Source of the DNA: CAYLNK01 sp964384675
GTDB taxonomy: Bacteria; Acidobacteriota; Thermoanaerobaculia; UBA5066
DNA length: 16,012 nucleotides
Direction of reading: 5' to 3'
NCBI GenBank assembly: GCA_964384675.1
Contig: CAYLNK010000133.1
Coordinates: 1-16,012 of the forward strand
This document shows positions 8,901 through 14,293 of this stretch, in pieces; position 1 is the stretch's first letter, and every line of letters begins with the position of its first letter. The translations under genes and the position numbers were made by a program. Under the pieces are notes generated by a model, which saw nothing but the letters and a program-made list of their open reading frames with translations, ran no database searches and was not told the origin of the DNA.

Positions 8901-8998
8901 GCCTTCTTCGCCGGGGGCGGCGGTTCGGGGGCCCGGCACGAGGGGGCGAGGAGCGAAGACACGAGCGCCAGCGCGAGGAGCGTTCCGGATCGCCTCAT
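5957..8998 (-). CDS. Large lipoprotein with TPR-like helical repeats, function unknown
   Basis: Predicted lipoprotein of 1013 aa. MRRSGTLLALALVSSLLAPSC is a lipoprotein signal peptide, with C21 as the lipidation site after LAPS, a slightly unusual lipobox. A basic, proline-rich tether (about 22-50) follows. The rest is almost wholly alpha-helical, with Ala/Leu/Arg-rich antiparallel helix pairs typical of tetratricopeptide-like solenoids, clearest at about 615-845 (for example LGRTQEAWRVVEPWVATW, LGRMDEAISLARSRLERYP, AGKATEAADLLKRHERL and AGDRRTAFELLRRREG). A C-terminal segment (about 950-980) resembles another TPR. No catalytic motif was found. ATG at 8998 was chosen because it starts the signal peptide; the frame runs upstream to 9304 but that part is Arg/Pro-rich noise overlapping the phosphatase gene. 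It would sit at the periplasmic face of a membrane or the cell surface, perhaps as a scaffold. Its partner is unknown, and it has no obvious Shine-Dalgarno. Confidence 0.82.
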   Translation of the reverse strand: MRRSGTLLALALVSSLLAPSCRAPEPPPPAKKARLRAKRPVPPREPRKSRELLGWVTLVDGDPLVAGLLDVDPATLPEYIERLYRLKPDRRLLYAIAETRRILGGPDIPEVTYRFLNGSWSIRLGETEVGPLPEIPTYADARKLLASWAEREWKRAGRSGAAGPAPGDVAALAGPLGEGGPEDVLKSLQSIDGLWKASPRNPRLVREAARGFAWLGVQTLDDLDLADPLLGKAWALLSLAQHVEPKGLAAEEALLAESLGYETGAQAAAGMLPANDPVRLYVEHDTARLEGVARATRSRRTEYLYGLRLAETRKSTEWYRWLSASSLGREESLATLKAALRLEDFGPDFEQFDATRALVVSQLLPAGDAGRAIPAERQLRRLEAELSRNAGESTGTLLDRESFEAFHRAALYSAIHGTARYYLDRLSSDEGAAQYVRSIVDPPPGIASELVRWMTDRLALRADTRKAKAIADDLIGFEHLRGQPLYRMRYSLDYATAATASDRRRPMPAYLGHLDTRPLALLEAYWVSVRMLVDPGRAAALLAASTVEAPFLAGDLEASAAYQRRDEKQLRRIAASLNRPPTFRGQALRYLVRLDARNLGPVRKDYERLMCEHTESGLLAEWVETLTKAKDVPGALAAVRRWTACRPEPQDLTRAAAAVQESLLLRKLGRTQEAWRVVEPWVATWKSEVMEEGASTLAELGRMDEAISLARSRLERYPSGSEVVSLAGLLWKAGKATEAADLLKRHERLITVEDWSSGAREFGRVFAGRPAEAAAALDQVATRGVAPNTARLPILTALAASLGEAGDRRTAFELLRRREGRGEMEYSRILAYDQLLAIEGEAAALDWFRKEVPLVSSQMGILLVQERRFDLLLEMTPEQEGPAKNDVLKLFRAAALHYTKRLDHPSRQELAAYFEGREPKTDLVACGLYMTGARDETIFPRKLRDLNYVASVGWLRGLKAAGEGRFREANLWFQVSLESGLDSVPPHRYSYDVERIWLDADRPLLDLQKDGIF

Positions 8999-9048
8999 GG
9001 TGATCGGAGAGGGTAGCGCACGCCGGCGCGCTGGCGCTCGGGGACGGC

Positions 9049-9825
9049 CTACGACAGGAGGTCCGGAAGCTGCGCCAGGGAAGGCAGGACCGCGTCCGGC
9101 GCGGGGCCCGGACGATCGAGGTCGCCCTCGCGCCACTTGCCCGTCCTGACGAGGATCCCCTTCAGGCCTGCGCGCTGCGCGCCACGCACGTCGCTCTCCA
9201 GGTCGTCGCCGATCATGGCGACCTCGGCCGGAGCGAGGCCCAGGACCGAGAGGACGCCCTCGAAGAAGAGCGGCGACGGCTTGCCCGTCAGGACGGCCCG
9301 GCACCCGCTCGCCTCCTCGAGCGCCGTCACGAACGGTCCGCAGTCCAGGACCAGCTCACCGTTCTTCCGGAAGTAGCGGTTCCTGGCCAGCGCCACCAGC
9401 TCCGCCCCGCCCAGCACCTGGCGGAAGGCGGTGTTGAGGCGCTCGTACGTGAACCCATCGGCGGCATCACCCACGACGACGGCCTCTGGACTCTCGTCGG
9501 TCGAGGCGATCCCGTCGAGGTCGGGGAGGAGGCGAGGCGCGAGAAGGAGGTGGCAGCGGGTGAGCCGGCGCGCGAGGAGGTAGGTCCGAGCGGACCACGC
9601 CGCGCTGAAGATCCTCTCGAGGCGGACCGGCAGGCCCATCGCGATCAGCTCGCCGACCAGCGCGGACCGGGAGCGGCTGGTGGTGTTCGTGGCGAAGAAG
9701 ACCGCGAGAGAGCGCTTGAACGCCTCGTCCAGCGCCGGCGCGGCGCCGGGGAGAAGCGCGCCGTCCTGGTACGTCGTCCCGTCGAGGTCGACGAGGAGCG
9801 CGCGGACCCCCGCGAGGACGCTCAC
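9049..9825 (-). CDS. HAD-superfamily class IIA phosphatase, HDHD2/LHPP-like
   Basis: Soluble cytoplasmic phosphatase of 258 aa, the usual family size. Motif I is D13-L-D15-G-T, with D13 the nucleophile and D15 the general acid/base. Motif II is the threonine of ATNTTSRS (T46). Motif III is K182 in LTGKPSP. Motif IV is MIGDDLESD (D207, D208, D212). The class IIA cap lies between motifs II and III, about residues 55-180. TNTT in motif II and the C-terminal GAQRAGLKGILVRTGK block match the HDHD2/LHPP branch more closely than NagD or glycolate phosphatases. Substrates of this branch are poorly defined (phosphohistidine, phospholysine and pyrophosphate for LHPP; sugar phosphates and nucleotides for relatives), so the substrate here cannot be named. 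GTG at 9825 places the nucleophile 13 residues in, as expected. It lies 73 bp after the giant secreted protein and 50 bp before the lipoprotein gene. Confidence 0.92.
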   Translation of the reverse strand: MSVLAGVRALLVDLDGTTYQDGALLPGAAPALDEAFKRSLAVFFATNTTSRSRSALVGELIAMGLPVRLERIFSAAWSARTYLLARRLTRCHLLLAPRLLPDLDGIASTDESPEAVVVGDAADGFTYERLNTAFRQVLGGAELVALARNRYFRKNGELVLDCGPFVTALEEASGCRAVLTGKPSPLFFEGVLSVLGLAPAEVAMIGDDLESDVRGAQRAGLKGILVRTGKWREGDLDRPGPAPDAVLPSLAQLPDLLS

Positions 9826-9898
9826 GGGCGGCCTCGATCGTCGGGCGAGAAGGTGTCGTGGAGGGCGGGCACCCGAGGAGTATCGATCGGGCGGCGGC

Positions 9899-12800
9899 TC
9901 AGCGAACGGTGAGCGTGTAGCTCCTCGAGGGGCCCGTGCAGCCGACCTGGTCCACGACGTCGACTCTGACCTCGAACGTCCCGCCGAGCTTCGGTGTACC
10001 GGCGATCGTCCCCTCGACGAGGGAAAGGCCCTCGGGGAGCCCGGACGCGGTGAAGAGGTAGGCGCGCGATCCGGGAGCGGCTTCCATCCGGACCGGGCCG
10101 TAGAACGCGCCGAGCGTGGCCTCCGGGAGCCGATCGGGCGACGTCAGACGGATGCCGAGCGCGGCGCACGTCGTGAGGAACGGCGGCAGGATCGAGCCGT
10201 CCCCGGTGCCGCGGCCCGCCCGGCTCCCGTCGTTGAGGACGCCATAGGCGCCGAAGGGCTGCTCCGTCCGGGCGCCCGCCCGCGAGACGAGCGCGTAGCC
10301 CGAGAGGGTCTGGTCGTCCGGGATCTCCCGCCCTGCGGAGAGGACGGACGGGGGCTGACAGAAGGCGTGCGGGCCGAGGACGACCTTCCCTCCGGCGACG
10401 GTGCAGCCGAGCCCGCTCTGGCTCGGCGCGAGCGGGTGGGCGCCCGGGGACGCCGCATCCCGGAGCTCGATCCGCAGCTCGACCGGAGTGTCCGCGGGGT
10501 TGTAGATCGCGAGGTTCGAACGGACCTCGGCGTCCTGACGCAGCCCGAGGACGGCGATCTCCGCGAGGCCCGTCAACGACGACACCGCCGTCGCGGGGAG
10601 GGAGACGCCGTAGCGCCCGAGGCGTGAGCCGTCGGGGTCCGTGGGCGGCGGCCCCGCGACGCGCAGACCGGCGAGGAGCCGCGAGGCCTCGAACGGCCCT
10701 CCGTCCGCCTTCTCGATCCGTGCCAGGCCGAAGACGATGCCCTGCGAGACGGGGATCTCGTTTCCGCGTTCGCGCAGCACCTCCACGACGCCGCGCCGCG
10801 CGCCGGGACCCGTGGCGTCCCCGAGGATCACCTGGCCCGCGACGCTCTCGAGGAGCCCCACCGCGAACCCGGTGTTCGGGAAGAGCGTGAGCCTCGCCTC
10901 GAAGCCGCCCGGAGACGTGAGCGTCAGATCGGTCAGGAAGGTGAAGTCCGTCCTCGAGCCGGCGCGCGGGAGCTCGAGGACGATCGGCAGGACGAGGGCG
11001 TCGGTGAGAGTCGTCTCGCCGAGAGGCTGCGCGAGCACGAACGAACCGTCGTTCGACAGGTTGTTGACGACTGTCGCGTACGCGGTGAAGACGCCGCCGC
11101 CCCTCCAGATGACCTCGGCGTACGCCACGGGGACACCGTCGACGGGCGCCGCGGCCTCCTGCGCCAGACCGCCTCCCGGCACGACGCGCCGCACCGACCG
11201 GAGGAGCGCCCCGTCGGCGCCGTGCCACGCGAGCTGGACGTCGACGGCGTCCTCGCCCGGGTTGACCAGCGCCACATTGGTGCGATCCGCCGACTCGCCC
11301 GGGTCGCCGGACGTTCCGCGGAGCCCGAGGAGGATCGCGGTGCCGCGCCGGCGGGGCGTCGAGCCGGGGTCTCCGAGCAGCTCGTCCGTCCGGAGCCCGC
11401 GATAGCCGACCCCCGCCCGACCCTGCGGCGTCGACCACGACTCCTCGCCGGAGGGCGTCGTCGTCCTCGCCAGGACCTCGGCCGCATCGTCGGCGTCCAC
11501 GTTCCGGAACGTGACCGTGAGCGGTCCCACCGCGGGCGGCGCGAGCTCCGGCGCGCTCTCGCGAAGGCGTTCGATCAGTCTCGCGAGGACGACCTGCCGG
11601 CCGCCTCCCACCCATTCGACGTGCCGGCGGCCCTGGAACGCCAGCTCGACCTCGGCCGTCGAGGAGCCCCTGTTGACGAGCGTCAGCTCCGTCTCGAAAC
11701 GGGCGGCGCCCAGCCCCCGAGCCTCCAGCACCACCGGGACGACGCGGGTCGCCTGGCCCGTTTTCGTGGGGTCCGGCGGAGGGACCTCGCGCGGGGTCGA
11801 CTCGCCGAGAAGCTCCGCGCCCCCCGGGAACGCCGCCTCGACGCGGACGGTGGCGGGTGGTGACCCGGGATCGATCCGGCAGGTGCGTTCGCCGCGGCAC
11901 GTGACGACCTCGGAGGCTCCCCGCTTCCAGACGTACGTCTTGCCGTCCATGAACGTCTCCGCGCGCCGCGAGCCTCGCCACGCGACCCGGAAGCGTCGCG
12001 CCCCTCGCGGGTCGGACGTCACGGAGGTCACGACGTCCACCGGGCCGTCGAGGGTCGCGAGCGCCGCGGGAGCGATCGTGGCGATCGGTATCTCCCCACG
12101 GTCCGGCTCGGGACGTCCGCCGGCGGCATACGGGACCGAATACGCGAGGACGGGGGAGACGCCCGCCGCGAGCAGCCGCACGCGCGCCTCCGGGCCGCTC
12201 CCCGTCAGGAGCTGGGCCTTCGCCGGGTCGCCCGTCAAGAGCCAGGTCGCGCGATCGAGGTCCATCGTTCCGGAGGTGGCCTCTTCGAGCCGCGCGACGA
12301 CGACGTCGCCCGGGAGGAACGGCTCTTCCGGCGTCACGACCGCGGCGCGCGCTCCGCAGGCGACGGAGGGCGGCGCGACCGTCCCTCGCCCCTCCGAGGA
12401 GGCCGTCCGGACGTGGAACGCCACGGCCGGCCGGCACGACCCGTAGGGCGCGGCACGAACCGTGACGCCCGCGTACAGCTCTCCGGCCGCGAAGTCGACG
12501 GTCCCTTCGGACGGAGACGTCAGGAGCCCCGGAGCCGCATCCACGGTGTAGCGCACGCCCCGGTAGCGTGTGACGCTGTCGAAGGTGCGCCGCAGGCGGA
12601 ACGTCCCGTCTCCCCCCGGGACGATCGCGGTCTCGAGCGGCTCGACCACCACGGCGCACACGTCGGACCGGGGAATCGTGCGGGCGATTCCCTCCGGATT
12701 CGTGAGGGCCGCGTCGTCGTTGGTGAGCCTCACCACGAAGGTGCGCGAGTCGCGGCAGGGGTGGGAGAGGAGCCTCACCGTGAAGGCGGCCTCGGACTGG

Positions 12801-14191
12801 CCCGGGTCGAGCTTCACGCTTCCGGAGACGATCCCTCCGTAGAAGTCCAGGTTCGCGACCGCGACCTCGCCCCTCGACACGATCTCGTAGGCGGCCAGAA
12901 ACGGCGTGTCCGAAGGAGTGCGGGTGACGCGATAGGTGACCGAGCCGTCCGGGTCGAGCGGATCCGGGCCCGGATCGGCGGAGAGCGTGAGGCGTACGCT
13001 CCGCCGTACGTCGAGCGCGAGCGTCGCGTGAGGCTCGGACCCGAGGGTGAGCGCGCTCCGGGTGAGGGTGCCGTCGGCGGAGATCCGGTAGAGGGCGTCG
13101 ACGCTCTCGGTCGAGCGGCCGACCAGCACGCCGTCGCCACCGGGTAGGAGCGCGACCGGCGGGGGAGCCGTCCCGGCAAAGCGGATCGAGCTCGATTTGG
13201 CGACGAGGGCGGCGCCGTCGCGCGCGAGGAAGACGGTGGTCCAGACTCCGTTTGCCGGCAGGACGACGAGGAGACGGTCCCGGTCGTACGCGTCGAAGGC
13301 CGCGATCGCGGGCCCCGACCCTCCCAGGTACGTGAACCGGTAGCCGAACCGCCCGGCTCCGCCGTCGAACCGGAGCCCCTCGATGGAGCCGTACTCGTCC
13401 CGAAGGAGGACCTTGAGCTCGGCCCCCGGACCGGGACCGGCGGCGAGGAACCCCTTGCCGTCCGGGTTCGCGACCTCGAACGGCGTCGCGGCGATGCGTC
13501 CCGCGGCGGCGATGGGGTCGTAGCCGAAGACGTAGGTCTTCGAGGCGGAGCCGGTCACGAGACGCGCCCGCCCGTCCTGGTGGACGTACCGGTTGTACCC
13601 GACGCCGAGGAGCCCCGCGTTGATCGCCGGTAGCGGCGCGTCGAGCGCCACGCCGTACGACGCGACCGTGAGCGAGCGCCCGTCCCCCGTCCCCTCGAGC
13701 TCCAGGAGCGTCAACCGCCGGTCCTCTCCGGCCGTGGAGGCCATCACGGCGACGTGGCGGAAGTCGGAGATCCGGGTCACCGCCATCGTGGGAGCGGAGG
13801 TGACGCGCGCCCCGGGGGAGAGGAGGCCGCCCTCCGCGGTGAGGGCCTCGCGGACGCCCGGCGCGAAGTCCACCTCGCGGCTTTCGCCTTCCCCGTCCAC
13901 GCGGCGATCCCCGTCGAAGCAGACGAAACGGAGCGTCCCGTTCGAGAGGCCGAGCGCGCACGAGACGTCGTCCCCCATCGGGAGCTGCCAGGTGGCGGCC
14001 AGCCCGGGATCGGAAGGGAGCCGGAGCGTCCGGAGCGAGGCCGGCTCGAAAGGAGCGGCCACCGCCACGACGTCGGCGCGCGTGCCGCCGAGGCCGACCG
14101 TGTGGAGCCGGACGGTGTCCGCGGCAACGGAAGGGGAGGCGGCGCAGACGAGGACGCAGAGCGCGGCAGCGCGCGGCGAAAAGGCGGACAT
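9899..14191 (-). CDS. Giant secreted multidomain beta-protein with Calx-beta-like, repeated beta-sandwich and C-terminal putative Ig (He_PIG) modules
   Basis: Secreted protein of 1430 aa with a signal peptide (1-24, cleavage after SPSVAA or nearby). Residues about 25-400 are an all-beta region with repeated short strands and Gly/Asp turns, possibly a propeller. Two Calx-beta-like segments follow (about 410-500, with SVTYRVTRTPSD and FVVRLTNDDAALTNPEG, and about 525-600). From about 813 to 1338 come four related modules, each with a strand like TELTLVNRGSSTAEVELAF (834), TNVALVNPGEDAVDVQLAW (971), TDLTLTSPGGFEARLTLF (1087) and SNLAIYNPADTPVELRIEL (1225). The C-terminus (about 1346-1430) is a putative Ig domain of the He_PIG type with SGLPEGLSLVEGTIAGTP. 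The mature chain has twelve cysteines that fall as six neighbouring pairs, fitting disulfides outside the cytoplasm. No catalytic motif and no clear sorting signal was seen. ATG at 14191 has a GGAGG five bases upstream. Probable cell-surface or extracellular adhesive/structural role, by inference. Confidence 0.85.
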   Translation of the reverse strand: MSAFSPRAAALCVLVCAASPSVAADTVRLHTVGLGGTRADVVAVAAPFEPASLRTLRLPSDPGLAATWQLPMGDDVSCALGLSNGTLRFVCFDGDRRVDGEGESREVDFAPGVREALTAEGGLLSPGARVTSAPTMAVTRISDFRHVAVMASTAGEDRRLTLLELEGTGDGRSLTVASYGVALDAPLPAINAGLLGVGYNRYVHQDGRARLVTGSASKTYVFGYDPIAAAGRIAATPFEVANPDGKGFLAAGPGPGAELKVLLRDEYGSIEGLRFDGGAGRFGYRFTYLGGSGPAIAAFDAYDRDRLLVVLPANGVWTTVFLARDGAALVAKSSSIRFAGTAPPPVALLPGGDGVLVGRSTESVDALYRISADGTLTRSALTLGSEPHATLALDVRRSVRLTLSADPGPDPLDPDGSVTYRVTRTPSDTPFLAAYEIVSRGEVAVANLDFYGGIVSGSVKLDPGQSEAAFTVRLLSHPCRDSRTFVVRLTNDDAALTNPEGIARTIPRSDVCAVVVEPLETAIVPGGDGTFRLRRTFDSVTRYRGVRYTVDAAPGLLTSPSEGTVDFAAGELYAGVTVRAAPYGSCRPAVAFHVRTASSEGRGTVAPPSVACGARAAVVTPEEPFLPGDVVVARLEEATSGTMDLDRATWLLTGDPAKAQLLTGSGPEARVRLLAAGVSPVLAYSVPYAAGGRPEPDRGEIPIATIAPAALATLDGPVDVVTSVTSDPRGARRFRVAWRGSRRAETFMDGKTYVWKRGASEVVTCRGERTCRIDPGSPPATVRVEAAFPGGAELLGESTPREVPPPDPTKTGQATRVVPVVLEARGLGAARFETELTLVNRGSSTAEVELAFQGRRHVEWVGGGRQVVLARLIERLRESAPELAPPAVGPLTVTFRNVDADDAAEVLARTTTPSGEESWSTPQGRAGVGYRGLRTDELLGDPGSTPRRRGTAILLGLRGTSGDPGESADRTNVALVNPGEDAVDVQLAWHGADGALLRSVRRVVPGGGLAQEAAAPVDGVPVAYAEVIWRGGGVFTAYATVVNNLSNDGSFVLAQPLGETTLTDALVLPIVLELPRAGSRTDFTFLTDLTLTSPGGFEARLTLFPNTGFAVGLLESVAGQVILGDATGPGARRGVVEVLRERGNEIPVSQGIVFGLARIEKADGGPFEASRLLAGLRVAGPPPTDPDGSRLGRYGVSLPATAVSSLTGLAEIAVLGLRQDAEVRSNLAIYNPADTPVELRIELRDAASPGAHPLAPSQSGLGCTVAGGKVVLGPHAFCQPPSVLSAGREIPDDQTLSGYALVSRAGARTEQPFGAYGVLNDGSRAGRGTGDGSILPPFLTTCAALGIRLTSPDRLPEATLGAFYGPVRMEAAPGSRAYLFTASGLPEGLSLVEGTIAGTPKLGGTFEVRVDVVDQVGCTGPSRSYTLTVR
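10178..11755 (-). repeat. Four diverged beta-sandwich modules inside the giant secreted protein
   Basis: Protein-level repeat at residues about 813-925, 951-1060, 1066-1170 and 1195-1338. Each unit opens with a VLP/ILLG-like hydrophobic strand, then a T-x-LTLVNPG-like strand, a VELAF-like strand, and later a tyrosine-rich edge. Units 2 and 4 share AYATVVNNLSNDGSFV and GAYGVLNDGSRAGRG at equivalent positions. The copies are too diverged to be visible as a DNA repeat. Module borders are approximate. Confidence 0.55.
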
Positions 14192-14196
14192 CGGTT

Positions 14197-14201
14197 CCTC
14201 C
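14197..14201 (-). promoter_or_regulatory. Strong Shine-Dalgarno for the giant secreted protein
   Basis: On the coding strand GGAGG is followed by the 5-base spacer AACCG and then ATG at 14191. It is the only canonical ribosome-binding site directly before a start in this window. It fixes the start of the 1430-aa protein and suggests independent, possibly high-level, translation of that gene within the row. Confidence 0.75.
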
Positions 14202-14293
14202 GCGGGGGGACGATCCGGGCCGGTCGCCCTTCCTGAGTGCTTCCGGCCGGTCTCACCTCACGCGGTGGCTCCGCCAGAGCGTCCGCCGCGGGC

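Noticed and set aside
8999..9304. N-terminal extension of the lipoprotein to a start at 9304
   Set aside because: The extension overlaps the phosphatase gene and is compositional noise; the ATG at 8998 begins a clear lipoprotein signal peptide.
9822..13961. 1379-codon minus-strand frame in an alternative phase of the giant secreted protein
   Set aside because: Arg-rich shadow without signal peptide or motifs; the competing frame has a signal peptide, a Shine-Dalgarno and named modules.
14218..14248. GGCCGG/CCGGCC inverted repeat with a 19-base loop between the GH3 and giant genes, as a terminator
   Set aside because: The stem is only 6 bp, the loop is long and there is no T-run on either strand; at this GC content it is likely to be chance.
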